Positions 17,509-26,654 of a DNA stretch of 64,000 bases are shown here, in pieces (within the stretch, counting starts at the first letter, position 1; every line of letters begins with the position of its first letter). Under the pieces are notes generated by a model. The model ran no database searches. It saw only the letters and a list, made by a program, of their open reading frames with translations, and was not told where the DNA came from. Position numbers and translations under genes: made by a program. The stretch comes from Candidatus Eiseniibacteriota bacterium (GTDB taxonomy: Bacteria; Eisenbacteria; RBG-16-71-46; CAIMUX01): NCBI GenBank assembly GCA_020633975.1, contig JACKCR010000002.1, forward strand, positions 1,860,001-1,924,000. Reading direction: 5' to 3'.

Positions 17509-20258
17509 GCGCCCACCTCCATCCGTTCGAGTGCGAACTCGACCGATCGGGAGACGAGCCGGTCTCGGTCCGACGGAAGTGCGGCGAGTACGGGGGTGAG
17601 TTCCGGAAGCGGGAGTTCCCCGACGTGGTAGGCGACCAGACAGCGCACTCCGGTCTCGTCGATCTCGAGGAGTTCACGGAGGAGGGTCTCGTAGTCCGGA
17701 CTCCGCGGAACGTAGAACTCGCGCGCTCGCGCGAGGATCTCGCGGGCGCTCAGGTCTTCGAGCATGAGGAGCAATGGCTCCCGCAGCGGCGGATCGAGGA
17801 TGTTCTCCAGCAGTTCACGCGCCCCAGCGCGCTTCTGTTTCACGTTGCTCTCGATGCCGCGGTGCATCTCCCGGAAGTCCTCACCCACCTTCCGGTAGGC
17901 GACGCCGAGTAGGCGGAAGACGTGCTCGACGGCCGTGCGGTGCTTCTGCCGTAGGAGCGCGACCAAGAGTTCCTGTGCGTTGGTGCGCGTCTTCGGATCT
18001 CGCTCCCCTTCCTCACGCACCTGCAGCTCGTAGTCGAGAAAGCGGTAGGCCGTCCGGAGCTTCGCCAAGGTGACGGCGAAGAGCACCCGGTCGTCGTACT
18101 CGAGTTCCGGTCGCGCGTAGCTCAGTCCGCCGAGGGCCCGAAGGATCTTGTGCTCGACGACCGGGTCGGACTCCTTCGAGAGAGCGGCGAGAAGAGCGTC
18201 CACCGCATCTTGGTTCTCGAACCGGTGGATCGAGCGAGGAAGGTGCTTCCGGATCTGCGGATCGAGCCAACGATTGTCGAGAGCTCTCCTCAGTCGAACG
18301 AGCGCTTCGGGCCCGATGGCGACGAGCGTCCGCCTGGCCGGGAGCCGGAGATCCCGCTCGGAGAGCATCGCGAGTAGCGACGGAACGTAGTCGGGACTCC
18401 GGATCTCTCTCATCGCTTCGGCCGCGGCTTCTCGGGCGCGGAGGCTCGGACTCTGCGCGAGGTGGATGAGAGCTCGGTCGAACCGCTGGCTCGGCGAGAA
18501 ACGGATGGCGCGCGCGAGGGCGAGATGCACCGCTTCGTTGCTCGACGCAGCCTCTCGTTCCACGGCGCGTAGCGCTTCGTCTTCGCCGAGGAACGTGGCC
18601 TGGCCGACCCATGCCGCCGCCCGCACGACGGGCGACGAGTCTCGTTGGAACTCCTGCGGCAGCGAAGGATCCGGGGCGAGCCAGAGCCGGGCGCGGAGCG
18701 CGGCTGCCCGGATCTCCGGAACGTCGCTCGAGAGGAGCCGGTCCAAGAGCGGAAGGATGTCCGTTCGGCCCGCTTCTGCGAACAGGTCGAGCGCACGCAG
18801 GACCACTTCGGTGCTCGGGTGGTAGAGAATGAGCCCGGGCACGAGATCGAGGCGAGACTTCTCCGCGAAGACGTCCACCGCAGCGAGCACCTCACCATCG
18901 TCCGCGCTGCTGAGCGAGCGCAGCAAGGACTCGAGGGAGGCGAGGTCCATCTGGGGGTAGCCAAGTCGGCTCGAGTGCGAGCCTTCCATCAGGGAGCGAC
19001 GAAACAGGTCCAGATAGTGCGGGAGGATCGACCTCGCGGCCCACATCCATCCGATCGCCCCGCAGACGATGAGCGCGGCGATGATCACGAGCGGCTGTGG
19101 CAACGCGACCACGACGAGGATCACGAGAGACGCGAGCGCCTGGCCCCCGCGCTGGCCCAGGACGTCGAGGAGCCCCTTGACAGCGACCCGCCGGGTCGAC
19201 GGGATCGGGACGAAGAGCATCTCGCTCGAGGTCCGGTGGAGCGAGTAACGGAACGTCCCGTCGAGCCCCTTGAGTGCATAGGCCGCCGTGAAGCCGAGTC
19301 CCGTGAGGAACGCCCCCGCACCCGCGAGAACGAGCCCCGGCAGGATCGAGAGCAGCTGATCGATCTTGAGCCGACGAACGAGCGGGACGAGGTAGCGCAC
19401 CACGACGAGCTGCGCCACGAGCGAGAGAAGGTTGAAGACCAGATAGGCTCGGGCGAAGAAACTCCCCAAGGACTCCGCCGGCACCTCACGAGCCACCGTC
19501 GCTTTGAAGAGGTAGTCGACGAGCGTGAACGCCACGGTGGAAAGCAGAAGGAGGATCCCCACCCGGCGGAGATAGGGATCCACGTGGATCAGCGAGAGCG
19601 TCCTCCGGAGGCGGTACTCCGAGCGGATCGACTCTCGCGAATCCGGCACAGGCGCCGGTTCCTGCGGCTCCGTGTTTCTCCAGGGGCGGGACGCGATCAT
19701 CGGCACGAGAGCTGCCGCGGCGAAGAGCGCCGCCGACACGCCGAGCAGCCCTTGGGAGCCGATCGGTGTCGCCAGTCGGCCCGCGAGATACGAGCCCGCA
19801 ACCGCGCCCACGATCCCGCCGAGAGTCAGGACGGGAAAGAGACGGCGCGCCTGTCCGACATCGAAGCGCGCCCCGGCGAGAGTCCAGAAGCGCGACACCA
19901 CGAGCGTCGATACGACTCCACTCCAGACGTAGAGAGCGTAGTAGAGCACCGGCCGGTCCGGATCGACCACGAGCCAGAACACTGCGGTGACTCCGGCCGA
20001 GGCAGCAAGCCACGCCGCCAAACCAGCGAAGGTAACCGTCCCCTCTCGCCTCCGCTGCTCGAGGTAGAACACGACGAGGGAAACGAAGGCGATCCCCAAG
20101 TAGGTGAAGGGCAAGTTGGAGGCCGGGAGCCGGGCAAGGAAGAGCGCATCGCGCGCAGTCTCGAGCACGACGTGGGCGGCCACGGTGAGGAGTAGCGTGG
20201 CAAACGCGCCCGACGTGAGAGAACGCTCCCCTGGGCGTATGTCCGCGAGCGATGTCAT
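17505..20258 (-). CDS. nucleotide-transporter-like (NTT/MFS) membrane protein fused to HEAT repeats
   Basis: 917 aa. Residues 1 to about 425 contain about twelve hydrophobic helices, beginning LLLTVAAHVVLETARDALFL and resembling ATP/ADP-translocase or MFS-type carriers. Residues about 440-900 are helical HEAT/armadillo repeats (EILAAAL-type pairs such as VLRALDLFAEAGRTDILPLL and AREAAAEAMREIRSPDYVPS). Similar carrier-HEAT fusions are annotated as Npt1/Npt2-family proteins, but substrate cannot be assigned here. ATG at 20258. Its stop overlaps the start of the double cyclic-nucleotide-domain gene. Divergent from the Nfu gene. Confidence 0.68.
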   Translation of the reverse strand: MTSLADIRPGERSLTSGAFATLLLTVAAHVVLETARDALFLARLPASNLPFTYLGIAFVSLVVFYLEQRRREGTVTFAGLAAWLAASAGVTAVFWLVVDPDRPVLYYALYVWSGVVSTLVVSRFWTLAGARFDVGQARRLFPVLTLGGIVGAVAGSYLAGRLATPIGSQGLLGVSAALFAAAALVPMIASRPWRNTEPQEPAPVPDSRESIRSEYRLRRTLSLIHVDPYLRRVGILLLLSTVAFTLVDYLFKATVAREVPAESLGSFFARAYLVFNLLSLVAQLVVVRYLVPLVRRLKIDQLLSILPGLVLAGAGAFLTGLGFTAAYALKGLDGTFRYSLHRTSSEMLFVPIPSTRRVAVKGLLDVLGQRGGQALASLVILVVVALPQPLVIIAALIVCGAIGWMWAARSILPHYLDLFRRSLMEGSHSSRLGYPQMDLASLESLLRSLSSADDGEVLAAVDVFAEKSRLDLVPGLILYHPSTEVVLRALDLFAEAGRTDILPLLDRLLSSDVPEIRAAALRARLWLAPDPSLPQEFQRDSSPVVRAAAWVGQATFLGEDEALRAVEREAASSNEAVHLALARAIRFSPSQRFDRALIHLAQSPSLRAREAAAEAMREIRSPDYVPSLLAMLSERDLRLPARRTLVAIGPEALVRLRRALDNRWLDPQIRKHLPRSIHRFENQDAVDALLAALSKESDPVVEHKILRALGGLSYARPELEYDDRVLFAVTLAKLRTAYRFLDYELQVREEGERDPKTRTNAQELLVALLRQKHRTAVEHVFRLLGVAYRKVGEDFREMHRGIESNVKQKRAGARELLENILDPPLREPLLLMLEDLSAREILARAREFYVPRSPDYETLLRELLEIDETGVRCLVAYHVGELPLPELTPVLAALPSDRDRLVSRSVEFALERMEVGA

Positions 20259-20557
20259 CGAGTTGGGGTCTCGGCGGGAAACGGTAGCACGGACGTGTCG
20301 AGAATCGAGTCCGGACTACGAAGCACGGGACGGCCCGGAGTTACCTCGGACGGACCGGAGATGTGCGGGGAAACTGGAGGAAGGGGGAGAATCTGTAAGG
20401 GAGCACCACCTCGAACACACGGACCCTCCCCCTCCTCGCAATATTTTCTGGTGAGGCGCCGCGGCGGCCTTGAATGCAGTATAGAGGGGAGGACCGCGCG
20501 CCGGGAAGCTCGAAACCTCTGGCCCACGGGCGCATCGGACCCCCGGAAGGAGCATTC

Positions 20558-21160
20558 ATGGAAGACCAAATCCGTATCGTGGCCTCGCCCAACCCGATCG
20601 ATCCGATGAAGTGCACGTTCGAGATCGATCGCCCCGTGTTCCCAGACCGCTCGTTCTTCTTCGCGTCCAAGGAGCGGGCGGCCGGCTCGCCACTCGCGGA
20701 GCAGATCCTCGCGATCGACGGAGTCGAGTCCATCCTCGTCTCCCACGACCGGATCGAGGTCGCCCAGTGGTCCGGACAGGACTGGCGAGTGCTCGGGAAG
20801 GAGATCGGTGGGATCATCCGCGAATGTCTCCGGAGCGACGTCCCGCCCATCTCCCCCAACGTGCTCGAGAACGTGCTTCCGCCGGAGCAGATCCGGCACG
20901 TGGTCCAGCAAGTGCTCGACACCCAGATCAACCCGATGGTCGCGCAGCACGGCGGAGTGATCCACCTCCTCGACGTGAAGGACAACACCGTCTTCATCGA
21001 AATGGGCGGCGGGTGTCAGGGCTGCGCCATGTCCAAGGCCACGCTGAAGAACGGCGTCGAGCGCTTGATCCGGGAGTTCGTACCGGAGGTCGGGGACATC
21101 TTGGACGTGACCGACCACGCCTCGGGCCGGAACCCCTACTACGCCGCCTCGGAGAGCTGA
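20558..21160 (+). CDS. Nfu/NifU-type Fe-S cluster scaffold protein
   Basis: 200 aa. The N-terminal Nfu_N-like domain (about 10-95; NPIDPMKCTFEIDRPVF) is followed by a C-terminal NifU domain with the cluster-binding GGGCQGCAMSKATLKNGVE (CxxC). The protein would assemble or carry a [4Fe-4S] cluster and deliver it to client enzymes. The start at 20558 has GGAAGGAG five bases upstream. It is followed by a ferredoxin gene, a plausible client or co-regulated partner. The roughly 300-bp upstream region is shared with the divergent transporter and shows no clear operator. Confidence 0.88.
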   Translation: MEDQIRIVASPNPIDPMKCTFEIDRPVFPDRSFFFASKERAAGSPLAEQILAIDGVESILVSHDRIEVAQWSGQDWRVLGKEIGGIIRECLRSDVPPISPNVLENVLPPEQIRHVVQQVLDTQINPMVAQHGGVIHLLDVKDNTVFIEMGGGCQGCAMSKATLKNGVERLIREFVPEVGDILDVTDHASGRNPYYAASES

Positions 21161-21335
21161 TCCTCCAAGAGTCGTCCGCGCCCTCGGGAGACGGAATCGG
21201 GGCGCGCGCGATCGCCCACGGGAGGCTGATCCCGAGATCACGGAGTTCGAATGGAAGCCGCTGTTGAGACGTCTCCAGGGCTTCTGCTACCGTCCGCGAA
21301 TTGGGATTTGGCCCAGGGATTTGGGGAGGCTCGAC

Positions 21336-21641
21336 ATGACCTTCGTCGTTACCGATAACTGCCAGCGCTGCCGCTTCACCGACTGTGTCACCGTCTGCCC
21401 CGTGGACTGCTTCCACGCAGACAAGGACATGCTCTACATCGATCCGGACGAGTGCATCGACTGTGGAGCCTGCGAGCCGGAGTGCCCGGTGGAGGCGATC
21501 TTCGAGGAGAGCGATCTTCCCGACGACCAGCAGAAGTGGATCCAGATCAACGCGGAAAAGGCTCCCGACCTTCCGGTCATCACGGAGAAGGAAGACCCGT
21601 ACCCCGGCGCCGAGGAGCGCAAGAAGCAGCTCGGCTTCTAG
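21336..21641 (+). CDS. fdxA: 7Fe-type ferredoxin
   Basis: 101 aa soluble electron carrier. CQRCRFTDCVTVCPVDC supplies ligands for a [3Fe-4S] and one [4Fe-4S] cluster, and CIDCGACEPECPVEA supplies the second set. This is the FdxA pattern, including the acidic DADKD-like loop and the long C-terminal tail ending KKQLGF. GGGGAGG lies six bases before the ATG. It sits 175 bp after the Nfu gene and is followed by a strong terminator. Confidence 0.93.
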   Translation: MTFVVTDNCQRCRFTDCVTVCPVDCFHADKDMLYIDPDECIDCGACEPECPVEAIFEESDLPDDQQKWIQINAEKAPDLPVITEKEDPYPGAEERKKQLGF

Positions 21642-21743
21642 CGCGCCGATAGATCGAGACGACGCGCGGGCGTACGTCGCGTTTCGAGTACGCGCACGAG
21701 CGCCGAGCGATGTCTGGCCAGCTTTCTCACGCTAACGAACGAG

Positions 21744-21785
21744 ACCGGCCCCAGAGTGTGAACTCCGGGGCCGGTTTCTCTGTTC
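21744..21785 (+). terminator. intrinsic terminator of the ferredoxin gene
   Basis: Stem ACCGGCCCCAGAGT/ACTCCGGGGCCGGT with one mismatch, then TTTCTCTGTTCTT. It also stands between convergent genes. A short direct repeat of CGGTTCTT/CGGTTCGT follows at about 21787-21822. Confidence 0.8.
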
Positions 21786-21832
21786 TTCGGTTCGTCGGTT
21801 CTTCGGTTCGTCGGTTCGTCGGCCGCGTCGCC

Positions 21833-23071
21833 TCAGCGTTGCGGCGGCACCGGCGGAGGCCCCGTCTCTGGAGCCGGGGGCGCGGGCGGCGGCTGGAACA
21901 GCGCGAGGAGCGGCCGCACCTGGGCGGCCTCGACCCATCCCGCCATGCCGGCAACCCAGACGAGGCTGTTCGGCCGGAGCCGACCGAGCTGCGCCAGCTC
22001 GGCGAGCTTCGAGTAGTCGAACGGGCCCTCCGTCCTGCCCCCTTCTGCGAGATACCAACCGGTGGCCGGAGTCCCTACCGGGGCCTGCGGCACGACCTGA
22101 AGTCCCGCGCCCGAGCCGCTTGTCCCCGTGGAGGTTCCGCCTCCCGGTCCGCCGGGGATTCCTCCGCCAGGAGACCCACCGGGTCCACCAGGCGCGCCGC
22201 CTGGGATGACGGTCTGGGGCCCCGCACCGAACTGCTGGCTGATCGCGAGCCCCATACCCAGTCCAACCCCGGCACCAGCGACTCCACCCGCCGGGTTCTC
22301 CGCTGCGATCGGCATCGCCGCGCCGATCTGGTACTGCTGGAATCTGCCCAGGTCACCCAGGATGCCCATGCTGGACCGCGCATCGAGTGCCCGTTGGACC
22401 TCCTCCGGGAGCGAGAAGTTCACGATGTAGAGGGACGGAATGTCGAGCCCGTACTCATCGTCGATCCGTTCGATCACACGAGAGCGTAGGTCCTCGGAGA
22501 GCTGCCCGTAGTTCGAAGCGAGGTCGAGGATGGAGATCCGCGACGCGGCGATCAGATCCGCGAAGCAGTTGTTGATGATCGACCGGAGGAGCACGGTGAT
22601 CTCTTCCGCGTCGAACTCACTGTCCGTTCCGACCAGCTCGCTGAGAAGGATCGCAGGATCTTCGGCTTTGAGCGTGTAGGTGCCGTACGCGCGGAGTCGC
22701 ACCGGGCCGAAGTCCGTGTCGCGAAGCATCACCGGTGTGGGTGTGCCCCACTTGAGGTCCGGGATCTGCCGGCTCGAGCAGAAGTAGACCTCGGCCTTGA
22801 ATGGACTGTCGAACCCGTACTTCCAACCCTGGAGCGTGCTCAGGATCGGCAGGTTCTTCGTCTCGAGCTCGTACTGCCCGGGATGGAAGATGTCTGCGAT
22901 CTTCCCTTGGTGGACGAACACGGCGGTCTGGCCCGGACGGACTACGAGCTGCGCACCGTTCTTGATCTGGTTGTGGTAGCGCGGAAAGCGCCACACCAAA
23001 GTGTGCCGGCTATCGTCGACCCATTCGACGATGTCGATGAGTTCATTACGGAGCTTCTGCACGAATCCCAT
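21833..23071 (-). CDS. SPFH-domain protein with C-terminal GYF_2 domain (YdjI-like)
   Basis: 412 aa. Residues about 1-240 match the virion-core/YdjI branch of SPFH proteins (IVEWVDDSRHTLVWRFPRYH; LVVRPGQTAVFVHQGKIADIF; FCSSRQIPDLKWGTPTPVMLRD). Residues about 260-335 are Gly/Pro-rich and low complexity. Residues about 345-395 form a GYF_2 domain (GWYLAEGGRTEGPFDYSKL). SPFH proteins form membrane-associated ring assemblies; the exact role here is unknown. AGAGGA lies upstream of the ATG at 23071. The zinc-ribbon gene 112 bp upstream on the same strand is a recurrent neighbour of this family. Confidence 0.83.
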   Translation of the reverse strand: MGFVQKLRNELIDIVEWVDDSRHTLVWRFPRYHNQIKNGAQLVVRPGQTAVFVHQGKIADIFHPGQYELETKNLPILSTLQGWKYGFDSPFKAEVYFCSSRQIPDLKWGTPTPVMLRDTDFGPVRLRAYGTYTLKAEDPAILLSELVGTDSEFDAEEITVLLRSIINNCFADLIAASRISILDLASNYGQLSEDLRSRVIERIDDEYGLDIPSLYIVNFSLPEEVQRALDARSSMGILGDLGRFQQYQIGAAMPIAAENPAGGVAGAGVGLGMGLAISQQFGAGPQTVIPGGAPGGPGGSPGGGIPGGPGGGTSTGTSGSGAGLQVVPQAPVGTPATGWYLAEGGRTEGPFDYSKLAELAQLGRLRPNSLVWVAGMAGWVEAAQVRPLLALFQPPPAPPAPETGPPPVPPQR

Positions 23072-23183
23072 CGTCTAGACCATCCTCTCGTGCTGCGCCG
23101 GATTCGTGCCGACGCGGTTCGGGACAGAACGACCGCTACGGGTTCCCATCACGAGTCCACTACGGGACCGACGGGATCCCCAG

Positions 23184-24065
23184 TCACCAATCGAGGAGGG
23201 TGGACAAGAGGTCTCCGAGCGAGACCCCCTTCCCCTCCGCGCGCTTCCACTGCTTCCGTTTCGCTTCGGCCATCAGCCGCTCGCTCTCCGCCATCGCGCG
23301 AACTTGGTTCGGGTGGAACGCATCCCTCCGTTCGCTCGGCGGAGTCACCGCAGACTCGGCCAGCCCCCCCTCCATGATGTAGGCGGCGATCTCCTCGAGT
23401 TCGTCAGCGTCGAGCCACGTGCCGTGTTCGCCGCACCAGTCCACGATGATTCCGGACCGTCCTCCGAAGTTCTTCCGGTTCATCACGCCGGCGCAGCAGG
23501 GGCACTTGCGGTACTTCACACCGGAACCACCGGTCCACCGATGTGTCGGCTTCGCGGCTGCGCCGAGCCCGGCCGAGGCGCGCTCCCCTTGCGCGGCGAT
23601 GGCCTTCTGGACGAGTCGGTCGAACTCCTTCCCGGGAACCCAGAGCCCCGCACAGTTCGGGCACTCGTGGACGAGCACGCCGCCGATGGAGCGACCGACC
23701 ATCTCCGTCTCGTTGTCCGCCGGGCAGACGAGCGTCTCCCCCTCGCTGCCAGGATCCTGCGGTCGGTACTCCACCCCGCAGTTCGTGCAGTACTTGGCCC
23801 GCGAGGGTGTGCGCGCATAGCACTCGGGACAGATCAGCCCCATCTGACGACGGTCGCGGACGATCGCGCTCTGGCAGTACTCGCAGTGGACGGCCTCGGC
23901 CGAGACGGACGCGCCGCACGCCGAGCAGCGGTGGACGAGCGCATCGATCGGTTCGTGAACCACATTGCGAACGACTTCGCCGCACGACGGGCAGGGGAAC
24001 GTGGCTCCCACGACCTTGGACCCATCGAACTGGGTGCGGCACTTCGGACAAGCGACGAGACGCAT
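23184..24065 (-). CDS. zinc-ribbon protein (zf-TFIIB type)
   Basis: 293 aa with at least five CxxC zinc knuckles: CPKC/CPSC near the N terminus, CSAC/CEYC, CPEC/CTNC, CPNC and CPCC, followed by the TFIIB-like block KYRKCPCCAGVMNRKNFGGRSGI and DWCGEHGTWLDADEL. The C-terminal tail is charged and helical. The start is ATG at 24065 with GGGAGGA immediately before; the frame is open far upstream but that part is non-coding. Presumably acts with the SPFH/GYF protein encoded downstream. Molecular function not established. Confidence 0.8.
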   Translation of the reverse strand: MRLVACPKCRTQFDGSKVVGATFPCPSCGEVVRNVVHEPIDALVHRCSACGASVSAEAVHCEYCQSAIVRDRRQMGLICPECYARTPSRAKYCTNCGVEYRPQDPGSEGETLVCPADNETEMVGRSIGGVLVHECPNCAGLWVPGKEFDRLVQKAIAAQGERASAGLGAAAKPTHRWTGGSGVKYRKCPCCAGVMNRKNFGGRSGIIVDWCGEHGTWLDADELEEIAAYIMEGGLAESAVTPPSERRDAFHPNQVRAMAESERLMAEAKRKQWKRAEGKGVSLGDLLSTLLDW

Positions 24066-24279
24066 GCTCCTCCCAACCGGGCATCGACGACCGTCCCATC
24101 TGGACGGCACCCACACCTCTTCCCGGTGGTGGGATCGGCAATTCGCCACCGTTCCTTCAGGATCGGGCTGGAGAGAACGAGTGTTCGGCACTCCAGGCCC
24201 GCTCTCCCTCGGGGCGGTCCTGACTCTCGACCTCGCGCCTCGAAACGTCGGCCAGGGAGCCGAAATCAGAGTTTCGGGG

Positions 24280-24285
24280 TATACT
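24280..24285 (+). promoter_or_regulatory. possible -10 element
   Basis: TATACT (CGGGGTATACTCCTCC) 51 bp before the ATG of the OmpA-like lipoprotein gene. No clear -35 box. Confidence 0.3.
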
Positions 24286-24335
24286 CCTCCGTCGACACGC
24301 GGGGCAGTTCGAACACAGAAGGGAGAGTTCCGCGC

Positions 24336-25004
24336 ATGAAGAGAATGGTTTGCATGGTCGTGGCCGGTGCCTTGGTCCTCGGGGCCGCCGGCTGCGCGTC
24401 CATGAACAACAAGGAGAAGGGCGCGCTGATCGGCGGTACCGCAGGAGCGGTGGTCGGCGGCATCATCGGAAAGCAGGCGGGAAACACCGCGGTCGGAGCG
24501 ATCGCCGGTGCGGCCGTGGGCGGCACGGCAGGCGTCATCATCGGTGACTACATGGACGACCAGGCCGAAGAGCTTGCGAAGGTCGACGGCGCCGACGTCA
24601 AGCGGGTCGGTGAGGGAATCCAGCTCACGTTCGACTCGGGGATCCTCTTCGACGTCAACAAGTCCGACCTCAAAGGACAGGCGAAGCTGAATCTCGACAA
24701 GGTCGCCACGGTCCTCCGGGACTACCCCGACACGGACCTCCTCATCGCCGGCCACACCGACGCGGACGGAGCCGAGGACTACAACATGGATCTCTCGCAG
24801 CGCCGTGCCGACTCGGTGAAGACGTATCTCGTCGGTGCCGGCGTCGATCCGCGCCGCCTCGAAACGGTCGGTTTCGGCGAGACCCAGCCCGTCGCGGACA
24901 ACACGACGGCCGCGGGCAAGGCTCAGAACCGGCGCGTCGAAGTCGCCATCATGGCGAACGAAGAGCTCCAGGCACGCGCGCAGAAGGAAGCTGGCGAGGG
25001 TTGA
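24336..25004 (+). CDS. OmpA-family lipoprotein with glycine-zipper segment
   Basis: 222 aa. Lipobox LGAAGC places acylated Cys20 at the membrane. Residues about 28-75 form a glycine-zipper helix pair (GALIGGTAGAVVGGIIGKQ and the following GAIAGAAVGGTAGVIIGD). Residues about 100-205 are a peptidoglycan-binding OmpA domain (FDSGILFDVNKSDL; LLIAGHTDADG; DLSQRRADSVKTYL; NRRVEVAI). It would tether the outer membrane to peptidoglycan. GGGAGAG lies upstream of the ATG, and a terminator follows the stop. Confidence 0.9.
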   Translation: MKRMVCMVVAGALVLGAAGCASMNNKEKGALIGGTAGAVVGGIIGKQAGNTAVGAIAGAAVGGTAGVIIGDYMDDQAEELAKVDGADVKRVGEGIQLTFDSGILFDVNKSDLKGQAKLNLDKVATVLRDYPDTDLLIAGHTDADGAEDYNMDLSQRRADSVKTYLVGAGVDPRRLETVGFGETQPVADNTTAAGKAQNRRVEVAIMANEELQARAQKEAGEG

Positions 25005-25035
25005 TCCGTACGTGACCCTTCGCACCTGAAGCGAT

Positions 25036-25070
25036 GACGGCACGGCCCCACGGGTCGTGCCGTCTTGCTT
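25036..25070. terminator. terminator between convergent genes
   Basis: Stem GACGGCACGGCC/GGTCGTGCCGTC with one mismatch, followed by TTGCTTT on the plus strand. Confidence 0.75.
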
Positions 25071-25086
25071 TGGCAGAAGCGGAGTT

Positions 25087-25761
25087 TCAGTCGACCAGCT
25101 GGCCGCGCCGAACCACGGTCCGGACTGCCCAGAGGAGGACCCCAGCGGCGACACCGATCTCGGTGAGGACGAAGATCAACGCGGTCGGATCCCCGTTCGA
25201 CACCGCCTCGATCCAGCGCCGCCCGGCTTCGGACTTGGGAGTGAAGCGGAAGACACCGCTCGCGATCAGGAAGAGCGAGACCAGAACCGTGACTACCGTC
25301 CAATCGGTCGACTTCGTGACGAGCGCAACCGCTACCGCCGCCGAGAAGACCATGACGGAACTCGCGAGGAGGCCGGGAATCCAACCGGAATGGAGAAAGG
25401 CGAGCACGCTCCCTCCCGCCCCAACCGCCGTCTCGGGAAGGACCCACTTCGCGACGGCCCAGAGCGCCGCGACGGGAACGAGGAAGAGCGCCAAGTTCCC
25501 GAGGGCTTTGGCGATCGCGTACTCGTCCGGCCGCACCGGAAGGGTGAGCACGAACACCGCGGTGCGGTTCCGCTGCTCGTCGACGATCGTGCGGACCGGA
25601 AGGTAGAAGAGCAGCCCGATCAGCACATCGAGGATCAAGGTCGTCCCGATCATCGCCCGCCCTGCGAGCGCGAGCGCGAGTCCGGCCCCGATCACGATCA
25701 GGACGAGCGAGATGACGCGGCGGTAGAGATACGCGTCCTTCCACAGAAGCTGACGGATCAC
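25087..25761 (-). CDS. ABC transporter permease (ABC-2 type)
   Basis: 224 aa with about six transmembrane helices and the opening IRQLLWKDAYLYRRVISLVLIVIG, typical of ABC-2 permeases. The GTG start at 25761 overlaps the stop of the ATPase gene (GTGA); the frame stays open further upstream but lies inside the ATPase gene. Third gene of a GntR-ATPase-permease operon. Substrate unknown; YtrA-type regulators often control exporters responding to cell-wall-active compounds, which is only a hint. Confidence 0.8.
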   Translation of the reverse strand: MIRQLLWKDAYLYRRVISLVLIVIGAGLALALAGRAMIGTTLILDVLIGLLFYLPVRTIVDEQRNRTAVFVLTLPVRPDEYAIAKALGNLALFLVPVAALWAVAKWVLPETAVGAGGSVLAFLHSGWIPGLLASSVMVFSAAVAVALVTKSTDWTVVTVLVSLFLIASGVFRFTPKSEAGRRWIEAVSNGDPTALIFVLTEIGVAAGVLLWAVRTVVRRGQLVD

Positions 25762-26654
25762 GACGCCTCCTCCGAAGACTCGGCATGGATCAGGGCGTGG
25801 GTCAGGAAGATCTCCTCGAGCGACATCCGATCGACCTGCTCCAAGATTGCTCCGGAGAGCTCCAACGTCGTCCCCGCGCATGGAGACCATCCACCGCTCA
25901 CTAGGGTGCGAGCACGGTTCCCGGGCCCCGTGTCGTCGCGAAACCCCAGCGGGCAGTGCCAATCACGTGGAACCGAGACGTGGAGTCGACGCCACCTTCC
26001 CAAGAGGTCTGGCACGTGTTCGTCGACCACCAGGTCCCCCTGGTTCAGGAAGATGACTCGGTCCGCGATCCGCTCGACGTCCTGCGTGAAGTGGGAGGAG
26101 AACACCACGGTCCGGTCCTCGTCCAACAACACGGCCATGAGTTCCGCCAACACCTCACGACGGGCCGAAGGATCGAGAGCAGCCGTTGGTTCGTCGAGCA
26201 CGAGGAGGCGCGGACGCCGCGCGAGCGCAAGAAGGAGGGCAGCCTTGATCCGCTGCCCGGCGGACAGACGCCCCACCCGTTGCGTTCGGTCGAGCTGGAA
26301 GCGTCGGGCGAGCTCGCCTGCAACACCCCCATCCCACCGAGGGCTCACGGAAGCCACGAACTGCTCGTGCCATTCGAGGCTCGCGTTCTCGTACAGCCGC
26401 AGGTCCTCGGAAAGGAAACCGATGTCGCCTCGCGCGTCCGCCTCCTTCTCTGGGTAAGCGTGACCGAGCACTTCCACCCGCCCCTCCTCGGGACGGACGA
26501 GTCCGAGCAAGATGCGCAGGAGGGTCGACTTCCCCGCTCCGTTCGGACCGACCACGCCGAGAAGCGTACCGTGCGGGAGTTCGAGGACGGGGACGCGGAG
26601 CCGGAACCTCGGGTATCGCTTCTCGAGAGCGCGGATCCGCACGGCGTAGCTCAC
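25758..26654 (-). CDS. ABC transporter ATP-binding protein
   Basis: 298 aa ATPase subunit. Walker A GPNGAGKST (about residues 36-44), Q-loop region FLSEDLRLYE, signature LSAGQ, Walker B LLVLDEPTAALDPS, and H-loop SSHFTQD. The C-terminal about 85 residues are an extension of unknown role. The GTG start at 26654 overlaps the TGA of the GntR gene, and its own stop overlaps the permease start, so all three proteins are translationally coupled. Confidence 0.92.
   Translation of the reverse strand: MSYAVRIRALEKRYPRFRLRVPVLELPHGTLLGVVGPNGAGKSTLLRILLGLVRPEEGRVEVLGHAYPEKEADARGDIGFLSEDLRLYENASLEWHEQFVASVSPRWDGGVAGELARRFQLDRTQRVGRLSAGQRIKAALLLALARRPRLLVLDEPTAALDPSARREVLAELMAVLLDEDRTVVFSSHFTQDVERIADRVIFLNQGDLVVDEHVPDLLGRWRRLHVSVPRDWHCPLGFRDDTGPGNRARTLVSGGWSPCAGTTLELSGAILEQVDRMSLEEIFLTHALIHAESSEEAS

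Noticed and set aside
24066-25154. Upstream extension of the zinc-ribbon gene across the OmpA-like gene
   Set aside because: The stretch is the antisense of a clear lipoprotein gene; ATG 24065 with GGGAGGA is the natural start.
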